A stretch of DNA of 64,000 nt from Anaerolineae bacterium (GTDB lineage Bacteria > Chloroflexota > Anaerolineae > Aggregatilineales > Phototrophicaceae). The stretch lies in assembly GCA_020849765.1 (NCBI GenBank), contig JADLAY010000025.1, forward strand, positions 1-64,000, in the 5' to 3' direction. Of the stretch, positions 34,200-43,148 are shown in pieces. The notes under the pieces were generated by a model that was not told where the DNA came from, did no database searches, and worked only from the letters and a program-made list of their open reading frames with translations. Numbering within the stretch: the first letter of the stretch is position 1; each line of letters opens with the position of its first letter. A program made the translations under genes and the position numbers.

Positions 34200-34341
34200 T
34201 AAGAGAGCGGCCTTTCCATACCGAACCGTGATCATGATCACACGAGGGCGCTGATTGAGGACACTGTGCAGCCGGGATCGCGCGCGGGACAATCAGGACA
34301 AAGTGCCTTTCTTGAGATCGCCTCTCAAAGGAGTAACGATC

Positions 34342-34809
34342 ATGAGTTCGCGTAAGCCTCGTCGTCCCACGGTAAAGCTGCTCGTCCTCTCGGCCTGCAT
34401 CCTCTTCCTCTCGATCATGGGCTTTGGTGGCGGCATCGTCATGCTTGGCGATCCGTCCGGCGCGGGCCTCGGCATGGAAACCTCCATGCTCGCCGGGACA
34501 CCGTTTGTGGATTATCTCCTGCCCGGACTGTGGCTGACGGTCATCTATGGCGTCGGCGGCCTCGTCATCCTCTACGCGCTGTGGATGCGCCCGAACTGGA
34601 GCGCTCTGGCCGGGGTGACCCGCCGCACGCATGAGCACTGGGCCTGGGATGTGACGCTGGCGCTCGGCATCGTCGTCATGCTCTGGATTATCGCGCAGGT
34701 GGTCATGATCCCGATGACGGCACCGATTCAGGCGGTCGTCTTCGTCATTGGCGTGATCATCGTCGTCATTCCACTGCTGCCGGACATGCGCCATTACTAC
34801 GCGGTGTAA
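34342..34809 (+). CDS. Small four-helix membrane protein
   Basis: A 155-residue protein with four predicted membrane helices: VKLLVLSACILFLSIMGFGGG, YLLPGLWLTVIYGVGGLVILYALW, DVTLALGIVVMLWIIAQVVM, and IQAVVFVIGVIIVVIPLLP. The N-terminus is basic (SSRKPRRP). ATG 34342 follows AAAGGAG. I do not recognise a named family. It is the only plus-strand gene inside the minus-strand oligopeptide transporter locus, ending 17 bases before the ATPase stop, so it seems to be an insertion rather than a subunit. Confidence 0.65.
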   Translation: MSSRKPRRPTVKLLVLSACILFLSIMGFGGGIVMLGDPSGAGLGMETSMLAGTPFVDYLLPGLWLTVIYGVGGLVILYALWMRPNWSALAGVTRRTHEHWAWDVTLALGIVVMLWIIAQVVMIPMTAPIQAVVFVIGVIIVVIPLLPDMRHYYAV

Positions 34810-34826
34810 GACACCCGTCGCGCGGT

Positions 34827-36893
34827 TCAACTCAATAGCTCCCCTGCGGATTGCTGCAATTCACGCAGTTCTTCGACCGGGATGTGGCAGCGGATGAAAT
34901 GTCCGTCGCCTGCGTCGCGCCACGGCGGTGCGTCCGTTTCGCAGATGGCGCCGATTTTGCGCGGGCAGCGCGTGTGGAAGCGGCAGCCGGTCGGGATGTT
35001 GCGCGCGCTCGGCACGTCACCCTCCAGCCGGATGTGTTTACGCGATGCTTTCGGGTCGGGTTCCGGGATGGCGGAGATCAGCGCCTCGGTATATGGATGT
35101 GACGGCCCGTTGTAGACCTGCTCGACCGAACCTTCCTCGATGACCTCGCCCAGATACATCACCAGAATCCAGTCGGCCAGGTAGGCGATCACCTTGAGGT
35201 CGTGCGAGATGAACAGGTAGGACGCACCCTGCTGCGCCCGCAAATCCTTGAGCAGATTCAGGATCACCGATTGCACCGAGACGTCGAGTGACGAGGTTGG
35301 CTCGTCGGCGACGACCAGCGCCGGGTTAGCGGCGAACGCGCGGGCGATCGCGATGCGCTGCTTTTCGCCGCCGCTCAGTTCGGTCGGGTAGCGATAGGCA
35401 TATTCCTCGGTCAGGCGCACGGCTTGCAGCAGCGCCGAGACGCGCGCATTGACGGCCGCCTCGTCCAGCCGCTCGGCGCTCAGCCTGCGGATCGTGCGGG
35501 CGAGCGCCTCGCCAATCGTCATGAACGGGTTGAGCGCGTCGTTCGGGTTCTGGAACACCATCTGCAGATTGCGCATCTGCTCGATCGAGCGCTGTTCCAG
35601 GCGGCGGCTCAGCGGCACGTCGAGCAGTTGCAGCGCGCCGTCGTCGGCGGTTTCCAGGCCGACGATCAGCCGCGCGAGCGTCGTCTTGCCGCTGCCGCTC
35701 TCGCCGACCAGGCCGAGCGTCGAGCGCTCACGGATCGAGAGCGAGACCCCGTCGACGGCGCGCACCGGTTTGCGCTCGCGCCTGAGCAGTCGGTCGAGCG
35801 GCCCGGCCTCGCCGAAGAACTTGTAGACATCGTCCCCCTGCAAGACGAGATTGTCGTGCGGCGGCGCGCTGGTCGCGACTTCTTGCGGCTGCGTCTGCCA
35901 GCGCAGGCTGCCATTCTCGATCTCATGCCAGCGGTGGCAGCGCACAAGGCGGCCATCGCCCGTCCTTTCAAGCGGCGGTTTGACGTCGCGGCAGAGTTGC
36001 ACAGCAGCCGGGCAGCGATCGGAGAAGACGCAGGCGGGTGGCCGTTCGACCAGCGACGGCGCCACACCTTCGATGGTCGGCAGGCGCGTTTCGACGCCCG
36101 GCGTGGCGCGCGGCAGGCTCGCCAGCAGACTGATCGTGTATGGATGCAGTTGGCGCGTGAAGACCCGGCGCACGTCGCCGCTCGACATCACCTCGCCGCC
36201 ATAGAGCACCGTCATGCGCTCGCAGACCTGCGCCACCACGCCCAGATCGTGCGTCACCCACAGCGCCGCCGCGCCTTCCTCCTGCACCAATTCGCGCACC
36301 AGATCGAGGATGACGGCCTCGGTCGTTACGTCGAGCGCCGTCGTCGGCTCGTCGAGCACGAGCAGATGCGGCTGCGTGCTCAGCGCCATCGCGATCACGG
36401 CGCGCTGCTGCATCCCGCCGCTCAGTTGGTGCGGGTAGCGCTTGACGACCGTCTCCGGGTCGGCGATCTTGACCCGGCGCAGCATCTCGACCGCGCGCGC
36501 CAGCGACTCACGCCGGTTCAGGCCCGCGTGCTGCCGTGTGATCTCGGCGATCTGCTCGCCGACGGTGTACGACGGGTTGAGCGCCGCCAGCGGATCTTGC
36601 GGCACGAGCGCCATCTTGCTGCCCCAGAGCGCGCGCATAGCATCCGGCGTCGCCGCGGTGATGTCCTCGCCCTCGAATAGGATGCGCCCGCCGGAGATGC
36701 GCGCGTTGCTCGCCATGTAGCGCATGAGCGCCAGCGCCAGCGTCGATTTGCCGCTGCCGCTCTCGCCGACCAGCCCGTGAATCTCCAGCGGATGGATCGC
36801 CAGCGACACGTCGCGCAGGGCATTGACCCATTCGCTGCCGAGCTTGTATTCGATAGACAGGTTGACGGCTTCGATGACGGCGTTCATTTGCAT
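34827..36893 (-). CDS. Oligopeptide ABC transporter, two fused ATP-binding domains (DppD-DppF-like)
   Basis: A 688-residue chain with two complete ABC domains. The first (about 5-325) has Walker A GESGSGKST, signature LSGGMQQR and Walker B HLLVLDEPTTALD, and ends with an oligopeptide-type C-terminal Cys motif (CVFSDRCPAAVQLCRDVKPP). The second (about 345-680) has GESGSGKTT, LSGGEKQR, ALVVADEPTSSLD, and a similar tail (CRFHTRCPRKIGAICETDAP). Each tail is the usual oligo_HPY end. Fused DppD-DppF chains are known in some bacteria. It energises the permeases on either side and might also serve the ATPase-less operon at 5.7-9.1 kb. The ATG at 36893 was chosen; ATG 36887 is two codons in. Confidence 0.92.
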   Translation of the reverse strand: MQMNAVIEAVNLSIEYKLGSEWVNALRDVSLAIHPLEIHGLVGESGSGKSTLALALMRYMASNARISGGRILFEGEDITAATPDAMRALWGSKMALVPQDPLAALNPSYTVGEQIAEITRQHAGLNRRESLARAVEMLRRVKIADPETVVKRYPHQLSGGMQQRAVIAMALSTQPHLLVLDEPTTALDVTTEAVILDLVRELVQEEGAAALWVTHDLGVVAQVCERMTVLYGGEVMSSGDVRRVFTRQLHPYTISLLASLPRATPGVETRLPTIEGVAPSLVERPPACVFSDRCPAAVQLCRDVKPPLERTGDGRLVRCHRWHEIENGSLRWQTQPQEVATSAPPHDNLVLQGDDVYKFFGEAGPLDRLLRRERKPVRAVDGVSLSIRERSTLGLVGESGSGKTTLARLIVGLETADDGALQLLDVPLSRRLEQRSIEQMRNLQMVFQNPNDALNPFMTIGEALARTIRRLSAERLDEAAVNARVSALLQAVRLTEEYAYRYPTELSGGEKQRIAIARAFAANPALVVADEPTSSLDVSVQSVILNLLKDLRAQQGASYLFISHDLKVIAYLADWILVMYLGEVIEEGSVEQVYNGPSHPYTEALISAIPEPDPKASRKHIRLEGDVPSARNIPTGCRFHTRCPRKIGAICETDAPPWRDAGDGHFIRCHIPVEELRELQQSAGELLS

Positions 36894-36936
36894 GGGTTAC
36901 TGACCTTCAATATCGGGCGGGGCGGACGGGGCCGAT

Positions 36937-37535
36937 TGTACGGGCGGGATATATCCCGCCCCGTACGCCGCCGTTGTACCCGAATCTGCAAGATCGCGTT
37001 TGGCGGCGGGGGCGGACAGCATGAATGCTGTCCCTACAAAATATCGTGATCGTGTAGGGACGCCATTTTTGGCGTCCGGCGTCATCGTGGTTGTGATATG
37101 GGCATGGGCCGTATGTACGGGCGGGATATATCCCGCCCCTACGCCGCCGTTATGGATAGGGGCGCCATTTTTGGCATCCGCGGCGTCGTGATTGTGCGTC
37201 GGGCGGACGGGGGACACCCCGTCCAGACATGCATGGGCCGTATGTACGGGCGGGATATATCCCGCCCCTACGCCGCCGTTATGGATAGGGGCGCCATTCA
37301 TGGCATCCGCGGTGTCGTGATTGTGCGTCGGGCGGACAGGAAACACCGCGTCCATACGTGCATGGGCCGTATGTACTGGCGGGATATATCCCGCCCGTAC
37401 GCCGTTGTGGATAGGGGCACCATTCATGGCATCCGCGGTGTCGTGATTGTGCGTCGGGCGGACAGGGGACACCGCGTCCATACGTGCATGGGCCGCTTGT
37501 ACGGGCGGGATATATCCCGCCCCTACGCCGCCGTT
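36937..37535. repeat. 129-bp tandem array of modular palindromes
   Basis: The palindrome CGGGCGGGAT/ATCCCGCCCG occurs five times, with right-hand copies starting at 37118, 37247, 37376 and 37502, so periods are 129, 129 and 126 bp. A diverged first copy is at 36941. Each unit also holds a second hairpin (GGGGCGCCAT…TGGCATCC or GACGCCATTTTTGGCGTC) and a third (CGGAC-GGGG…CCCCGTCC). Because 129 is divisible by three, long spurious frames run through both strands with 43-residue repeats. It lies between the ATPase and DppC-like genes and holds no believable gene. Confidence 0.85.
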
Positions 37536-37552
37536 GGGATCGCGCACCCCGT

Positions 37553-38452
37553 TCACACCAATTGCCCCTCGCGGCGGAACACGCGCCGCAGCCCGTCGCT
37601 CAACAGATTGACGCCGATGATCAAGATGCCGATGGCGCCCGCCGGGAACCACAACGCCCACGGCGCCAGCGAAAACGTGCTGCGCGCCTCGTTGACCATC
37701 CGCCCCCAATCCGGCGACGGTGGCTGCACGCCCAGGCCGAGGAAGCCGAGCGACGCCGTCAGGAAGATCGCGTACGAAAAACGCAGCGCCGCCTCGACCG
37801 CCAGCGCGGGCAGCACGCCCGGCAGAATCTCGCGAAACAGAATGTAAGCGGTGCTTTCGCCGCGCAGTTTGGCCGCCTCGATGTAGCCGCTGGCGCGCAG
37901 GTTGAGCGTCGCACTGCGCACGACGCGCGCCACAATGGGCGTGTAGAGCAGCACGATCACGATGATGATCCCGGCGACCGACGGGCCAATCGTGCCGAGC
38001 ATGACCATCGCCAGCACCAGCGCCGGGATCGCGAGCAGGCTGTCGAGCAGGCGAGCGATGATCTCATCGGCCCAACCGCCGACGTAGCCGATGAACATGC
38101 CGATTGTCGCGCCGATGGTCACGCATAGGATCGTCGTGATCAGCGGAATCGTGATGATCTCTCTCGCGCCCCAGACGACGCGGCTGAAGATGTCGCGCCC
38201 CAGATGATCGGTGCCGAACCAGTAGGTGGTCGAGGGTGGCTGCCGGGTGGCGCCGCGGATGATCTCGTCAAAGCGATAGGGCGCGATCTGCGGGCCGATC
38301 ACGGCCAGCAAAATGAAAAAGACGACGATGAACGTCCCCAACAGCGGCAGCGGACGTCCCGTCAGCCCGCGGACGATCGTGCGCAGGGAGAACTGGCCGC
38401 GATCCGTCTCGGCCAGGCGGGCGGTCGCGGCGTCTTTTTGCAGGGTCGTCAT
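37553..38452 (-). CDS. ABC transporter permease, DppC/OppC-like
   Basis: A 299-residue permease. ATG 38452 (MTTLQKDAATARLAETDRG) precedes the OppC_N helix PLPLLGTFIVVFFILLAVIGPQIAPY; the frame further upstream runs antisense through the terminator and into the binding-protein gene. Conserved YWFGTDHLGRDIFSRVVWGAREI, the EAA loop LRASGYIEAAKLRGESTAYILFREILPGV, and the end LGFLGLGVQPPSPDWGRMVNEA…LLSDGLRRVF identify it. It follows the binding-protein gene after a terminator-like hairpin and is followed by the tandem array, then the ATPase. Confidence 0.9.
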   Translation of the reverse strand: MTTLQKDAATARLAETDRGQFSLRTIVRGLTGRPLPLLGTFIVVFFILLAVIGPQIAPYRFDEIIRGATRQPPSTTYWFGTDHLGRDIFSRVVWGAREIITIPLITTILCVTIGATIGMFIGYVGGWADEIIARLLDSLLAIPALVLAMVMLGTIGPSVAGIIIVIVLLYTPIVARVVRSATLNLRASGYIEAAKLRGESTAYILFREILPGVLPALAVEAALRFSYAIFLTASLGFLGLGVQPPSPDWGRMVNEARSTFSLAPWALWFPAGAIGILIIGVNLLSDGLRRVFRREGQLV

Positions 38453-38497
38453 AAGCCGTCCAATCTTCGGAATGTCTTTCCCGCCCGAAGCCGGGAC

Positions 38498-38526
38498 AAA
38501 AAAAGGGACGAGGCGCACCTCGTCCC
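38498..38526 (-). terminator. Rho-independent (partial) terminator after binding-protein gene
   Basis: On the minus strand a perfect 9-bp stem (GGGACGAGG/CCTCGTCCC, loop 4) is followed by seven T. It lies 18 bases beyond the binding-protein stop and 46 bases before the permease start, so it should cut permease transcription. The stem is the same GGGACGAGG palindrome found as an intergenic repeat at 58401-58425, suggesting a repeat turned terminator. Confidence 0.75.
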
Positions 38527-38543
38527 AACAGTGAATGATGAAC

Positions 38544-40112
38544 TCAGCCGGACAGCGAGACCGAACGCAGATCCGACTGGCCAACGAACGGTGCCATCTC
38601 CAGCCCTTGCACGCGGCCACTGGTCGCTCCGAACAGCGGCGCGAAGTAGGGGATGATGATCGGCCCACGTTCGAGGAAGATCTGGCTGACCTGCGTGTAG
38701 ATAGCGCGGCGCGCATCCTGGTCGGTCGTCTGGCTCGCCTCAGCGACCAGCGCTTCCAGATCCGCGTCGACGAAGCGCGACTCGTTGAAGTACGTGTCGA
38801 TGCCGGACTCGGTGTACGCCTGGCGCAGCAGAATCTGCGGCGACGGGCGCGCGCCCCAGCCGGTGATGCCCAGATCGACGTCGAAGTAGTTGTCCGGGTT
38901 GCTCACGTCGTAGTAGTAGCCTTCGGTGCGCACTTCGATGTTGACGTTGATGCAGCCCGCCTGCCACTGCTGCTGCAGCAGGGCGGCCATATCCGCATAC
39001 TCGAATGCATCCGGGACGTAGAGGGTCGCCTCAATCGGGTTCATGCCGGCCTCGGTCAGCAGGTCGCAAGCCATCGCCGGGTCGTAGGTCTGGTTCTCGA
39101 TACTGTCGTCAAAGAAGTACGAGAAGACCGGCGCAATCGGGTCGTTGTTGCCGACGGTGCCGCGGCCCTGGAGCAGGATGTCGTTCAGCGCCTCACGGTC
39201 GGTCGCGTACTTGAAGGCCTGGCGCACGCGGACGTCCTCGCCCAGGTGCCCTGCATCCGTGCGCAGACGGATGACTGGGTGCTGGCTGGTCGAGCGCTGG
39301 AGCACGTTGATCCCCTCGACGTCGGTCAGCCGGTCGACCTGCGCGAACGGCAGCTTGAAGATGAAGTCGAGCTGGCCGCTGAGCAGTGCATCGACCTGCG
39401 CCACCGTGTCGTCGATGAAGACGAGCTGTACGCCGCTCAGTTGGACGCCATCCATCCAGTAGGCGTCGTTGGCGACCAGGGTCGCGCCCGCGCCGGGATC
39501 ATACGATGCGAGGATGAACGGGCCGGTGCCGTTGAAATTGACGTAAGGATTATCGCCTTCGACGATCACGTTCGGCTCGGTCGTGCCGTCCTTGAGGACG
39601 AGCGCTTGCGGCGCGCTCAGCCCATAGAGGAAATCGGCGTTGACTTCCGGCAGGGTGAACGAGACGGTGAAATCGCTGTCCGCTGCCACGGTGTAGCCAT
39701 CGCCCAGGATGTTGAGCGCCGGTGAACCGACTTCGCGGATGCGGTCGAAGGTGAAGACGACATCCGCCGCGGTGAATTGCGATCCGTCGTGGAAGGTCAC
39801 GTCGTCACGCAGGTTGAAGGTGTAGGTCAGCCCATCTTCGCTGATCGTCCAATCCGTGGCGAGATTGGGGCCAATCGTCGAATCAGGCAGCACTTCGACC
39901 AGATAATCGTAGATAGCACGATTCAAGACGGTTTCTGGATCGTTGGTATGCAGCGAAGGATCGAGTACGACCGGGGCACCCATACCAATGCGCAGGACGC
40001 CTGCCGGCGCATCTTGCGCGCTGGCGACGCCGACCGCGAAAACAAGCAGCAGCGCAACGAGCGCAAAGGTGAACCGAGCAACATTCGAACGTCCTAGCCT
40101 GGAAATACCCAT
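38544..40112 (-). CDS. ABC transporter substrate-binding protein, peptide/nickel family (SBP_bac_5)
   Basis: A 522-residue secreted binding protein. ATG 40112 has GGGAGG upstream and starts a signal peptide (NVARFTFALVALLLVFAVGVASA, cleaved near AQD). The mature chain shows GAPVVLDPSLHTNDPETVLNRAIYDYLVE, LATDWTISEDGLTYTFNLRDDVTFHDGSQFTAADVVFTF, NGTGPFIL, and VRVRQAFKYATDREALNDIL, all SBP_bac_5 features. No lipobox. It is the first gene of the minus-strand oligopeptide locus and is separated from the permease by a terminator-like hairpin. The ligand is not known. Confidence 0.88.
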   Translation of the reverse strand: MGISRLGRSNVARFTFALVALLLVFAVGVASAQDAPAGVLRIGMGAPVVLDPSLHTNDPETVLNRAIYDYLVEVLPDSTIGPNLATDWTISEDGLTYTFNLRDDVTFHDGSQFTAADVVFTFDRIREVGSPALNILGDGYTVAADSDFTVSFTLPEVNADFLYGLSAPQALVLKDGTTEPNVIVEGDNPYVNFNGTGPFILASYDPGAGATLVANDAYWMDGVQLSGVQLVFIDDTVAQVDALLSGQLDFIFKLPFAQVDRLTDVEGINVLQRSTSQHPVIRLRTDAGHLGEDVRVRQAFKYATDREALNDILLQGRGTVGNNDPIAPVFSYFFDDSIENQTYDPAMACDLLTEAGMNPIEATLYVPDAFEYADMAALLQQQWQAGCINVNIEVRTEGYYYDVSNPDNYFDVDLGITGWGARPSPQILLRQAYTESGIDTYFNESRFVDADLEALVAEASQTTDQDARRAIYTQVSQIFLERGPIIIPYFAPLFGATSGRVQGLEMAPFVGQSDLRSVSLSG

Positions 40113-40310
40113 GTATGCCTCCCACGAGTGTATGGACTTTGAGCACGGCAATTCGCCAGGAGTTGATGTTTCGCGCGTAGCAGCTCATGCCGCGCCAATC
40201 ATAACCCTACCCTATTGAATATACCCGCGCAACCGCACAAAGGTTCTGACAAACGATACGCTGGCGATCTTACGCGTAGATTGCGGATTGATGAGTCTTT
40301 GCAGAAAAAG

Positions 40311-42257
40311 TCACTCAGGTTGGAGATCGAGCAGCACCGCGCCCGCCTGGGCAAAATCGCCGACCGCGTAGTGGACGCCCGCCACGACGCCATCATACGG
40401 CGCTTTGATGCGGTGCTCCATCTTCATGGCTTCCATGATCAAGAGCACGTCGCCCGCCGCCACGCGCTGCCCGTCAGTGACCTGAACCGCGATCACGTTG
40501 CCGGGCATTGGCGCGCGCAGCGATCCTTCGGCCTGCGCCTGACCGCCGCCCGCAGGCAGTGGGTCGATCCAGCGCAGTGCCCACGATGCGCCCTCGCTGC
40601 CGACCCACCAGCAGCACCCACGATCGTGCGCCAGGCCGACCCGGCGGCGATGACCATCGACAATCAACGTCATTTCGCCGCCACTCAATGCGATCAGGCG
40701 CGCCTCGTGTGACAAATCGCCGATCTCGACGGTGTAGCCATCGTCGCCGCGCGGCGTCAGCCGGACGACCGTTTCGGCCTCGCCGTGGGCAAACGTGTGC
40801 GTGATCGGGCGGTAGGGGTTGTTGCGGAAATGCGCGCCGCCTTTGGCCGTGGTTTCGGCCAGTGCCGCCGCCATCCAGGCCCAATCCGGCGGAGGCACAT
40901 CGGCGAGCAGTTCGGGATGGCGCTCGATGAAGCCGGTGTCGATGTCGCCCGCAGCGAAGTCCGGGTCGGCCAGCAGCCGCCGTAAGAAAGCGAGGTTGCT
41001 GCGCAGCCCGAACAGCCGGATCTGCGCCAGCGCGAAGTCGAGACGGCGGATCGCCTCGGCGCGCGTCGCCCCGTGCGCGATCGCCTTGGCCAGCGTCGGG
41101 TCGTAGAACGGGCCGATCGTGTCGCCGCCGCGGATGCCGCTGTCGATCACGAGTGAACCGTCGAGCCGCGACGAGGCGCTAGCGGGCGCTTCCCAGCACA
41201 GCACATCGCCGGTCACAGGCAGGAAGTCGTGGGCCGGGTCTTCGGCATAGAGGCGCACTTCGATGGCGTGCCCGCTCGGCGTGACCGACTCCGGCAGGCT
41301 GCCGCCGTCGGCGATCGCCAACTGCAAGCGCACGAGGTCGATCCCGGTGGCGAGTTCGGTCACGGGGTGCTCGACCTGGAGCCGCGTATTGACTTCCAGG
41401 AAGTAGAACTGTTTGGCTTCGTCCAGGATGAATTCGACCGTCCCGGCGTTGACGTAGCCGATCGCCTGGCCGATGGCGACGGCGGCCTCGCTCATGCGCG
41501 CGCGCAATGCATCGTCCAGCGCGGGCGACGGCGTCTCCTCGACGATCTTCTGGTGGCGGCGCTGCAGGCTGCACTCGCGCTCGCCGAGCGCGATCACGCG
41601 GCCGTGGCTGTCGCCGAAGATCTGGATCTCGACGTGACGTGGGCGCGCGATCCGCTTTTCGAGCATGAGCGTGGCATCGCCGAACGCCTGCATCGCTTCA
41701 CGCCGTGCGGCGGCCAGCGCATCCACCATCGCTTCGGCGCGGTCGACCTCACGCATGCCTTTGCCACCGCCGCCCGCGCTCGCCTTGATCATGACCGGGT
41801 AGCCGATGGCGTTTGCGGCGGCGATCAGGCGTGCATCGCTCTGATCTGCACCATCATAGCCAGGCACGACCGGCACACCGGCCCCCTGCGCAATGCGCTT
41901 GGCCTCGATCTTGCTGCCCATCTGCGCGATCACGTCGGCGGGCGGCCCGACGAAGATCAGCCCGGCGGCGCTGACGACGCGCGCGAACTCGGCGTTCTCG
42001 GCCAGGAAGCCGTAACCCGGATGGACGGCGTCGGCGCCCGCCCGCTGCGCCGCGGCGATGATCCGCTCGACGTGCAGGTAGCTCTCCGGCGCGGGGCCAG
42101 GCCCGACGCGCACGGCCTCGTCCGCCAGCTCAACGTGCAGGGCGTTCGCGTCGGCGTCGCTGTAGATGGCGACCGTCGCGATGCCCAGCTCGCGGCACGT
42201 CCGTATGATGCGGCAGGCGATCTCCCCGCGGTTGGCGATCAGCAGCTTGCGGATCAT
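40311..42257 (-). CDS. Acyl-CoA carboxylase biotin carboxylase subunit with biotin carrier domain
   Basis: A 648-residue alpha subunit typical of propionyl-, 3-methylcrotonyl- or geranyl-CoA carboxylases. Residues 1-445 are biotin carboxylase: KLLIANRGEIACRIIRTCRELGI, HPGYGFLAENAEFA, ATP-grasp KASAGGGGKGMREV, and NTRLQVEHPVTELATGIDLV. A linker (BT-like) domain follows, and the C-terminal biotinyl domain holds MEAMKMEH with the biotinylated Lys. Only seven bases separate its ATG from the hydratase stop upstream, so they are one operon. Next to an enoyl-CoA hydratase it could be methylcrotonyl-CoA carboxylase alpha in leucine breakdown, but the carboxyltransferase (beta) subunit is not in the window. 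Confidence 0.88.
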   Translation of the reverse strand: MIRKLLIANRGEIACRIIRTCRELGIATVAIYSDADANALHVELADEAVRVGPGPAPESYLHVERIIAAAQRAGADAVHPGYGFLAENAEFARVVSAAGLIFVGPPADVIAQMGSKIEAKRIAQGAGVPVVPGYDGADQSDARLIAAANAIGYPVMIKASAGGGGKGMREVDRAEAMVDALAAARREAMQAFGDATLMLEKRIARPRHVEIQIFGDSHGRVIALGERECSLQRRHQKIVEETPSPALDDALRARMSEAAVAIGQAIGYVNAGTVEFILDEAKQFYFLEVNTRLQVEHPVTELATGIDLVRLQLAIADGGSLPESVTPSGHAIEVRLYAEDPAHDFLPVTGDVLCWEAPASASSRLDGSLVIDSGIRGGDTIGPFYDPTLAKAIAHGATRAEAIRRLDFALAQIRLFGLRSNLAFLRRLLADPDFAAGDIDTGFIERHPELLADVPPPDWAWMAAALAETTAKGGAHFRNNPYRPITHTFAHGEAETVVRLTPRGDDGYTVEIGDLSHEARLIALSGGEMTLIVDGHRRRVGLAHDRGCCWWVGSEGASWALRWIDPLPAGGGQAQAEGSLRAPMPGNVIAVQVTDGQRVAAGDVLLIMEAMKMEHRIKAPYDGVVAGVHYAVGDFAQAGAVLLDLQPE

Positions 42258-42264
42258 CGGCGGC

Positions 42265-43053
42265 TCACTCCGCCCAGCGGGCCGGGCGCCGCTGCATGAA
42301 GGCGAGCATGCCCTCCTGGGCCTCGTCGCCCACGCGCAGGCGGTTGAGCAGTTCGGCGCGGCTCTCGCGCGTCTCGTCGAGCGTCTTTTCGGCCACGTCG
42401 AAGATCATCTTCTTGCATTCGCGCACAGCGTCCGGCGCGCAGTGGCGGATCTCTTCCTTCAGCCCTTCCAGGCGCAGGTCGAGTCCATCCGGCGGCAGCG
42501 CCTCGTGGACGATGCCGTAATCTCTGGCTGCGACACCGTCGAAACGGCTGCCGGTCAGCATCAACTGGCGCGCGCGAGACAGGCCGACGCGCCGGATGAC
42601 GTAGGGCGAGATGACGGCGGGCACCAGCCCCAGGCGCACCTCCGGCAGGCCGAGCCTGGCCTCGGTGCTGGCGATGGCGACGTCCGTCACGCAGACCAGC
42701 CCGAAGCCGCCGCCGAGCGCCGCGCCCTCGATCACGGCAATCGTGATCAGCGGCGCCTGGTTGATCGTGCGCAGCATCGTATCCAGCCGCGCCGTCCGTG
42801 CGACCTGCTCGGCAGCGCTCATGTCGACGGCCGCGCGCAGCTCGGCGAAATCGCCGCCCGCGCAGAAGGTGCCGTCCGCGCCGCGCAGCACGACCGCGCG
42901 GATGTCATCGCGTTCGCGCAGCGCTCCGAAAACCGTGATTAAGTCCTCGACCATGCGGTGACTCATCGCATTGCGCACTTCAGGGCGGTTGAGTGTGATT
43001 TGCGCAAATGGGGGCTCAAGGTTTACTTTTAGTGTGGCAAAGTCCGGTTGCAT
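42265..43053 (-). CDS. Enoyl-CoA hydratase/isomerase family protein (methylglutaconyl-CoA hydratase-like)
   Basis: A 262-residue crotonase-fold protein. It has the N-terminal ITLNRPEVRNAMSHRMVEDL, the first oxyanion region GTFCAGGDFAELR, then the second, EGAALGGGFGLVCVTDVAIAS, and the catalytic loop LGLPEVRLGLVPAVISPYVIRRVG. The C-terminal helices end ARWAE. The operon with a biotin-dependent carboxylase alpha subunit suggests hydration of 3-methylglutaconyl-CoA in leucine degradation, but the fold is shared by many CoA enzymes, so the substrate is inference. Confidence 0.85.
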   Translation of the reverse strand: MQPDFATLKVNLEPPFAQITLNRPEVRNAMSHRMVEDLITVFGALRERDDIRAVVLRGADGTFCAGGDFAELRAAVDMSAAEQVARTARLDTMLRTINQAPLITIAVIEGAALGGGFGLVCVTDVAIASTEARLGLPEVRLGLVPAVISPYVIRRVGLSRARQLMLTGSRFDGVAARDYGIVHEALPPDGLDLRLEGLKEEIRHCAPDAVRECKKMIFDVAEKTLDETRESRAELLNRLRVGDEAQEGMLAFMQRRPARWAE

Positions 43054-43148
43054 ATAAAATTCCCGTACATTTTCACCGAAATTTAGGCATGCGTAATGCG
43101 AGTCCGGTGTATTGTACAGACAAGAGTTAGTAATGGAAAAGTGATGTC

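Noticed and set aside
36937..37535. CRISPR array
   Set aside because: The repeat period (129 bp) with internally palindromic, nearly identical units and no unique spacers does not match CRISPR; no cas genes.
36897..37709. Long minus-strand frame with 43-residue repeats (and its plus-strand counterpart 37098-37847)
   Set aside because: Produced by the 129-bp non-coding tandem repeat, which is open in several frames; the ends run into the antisense of the DppC-like gene; no ribosome site or protein-like composition.
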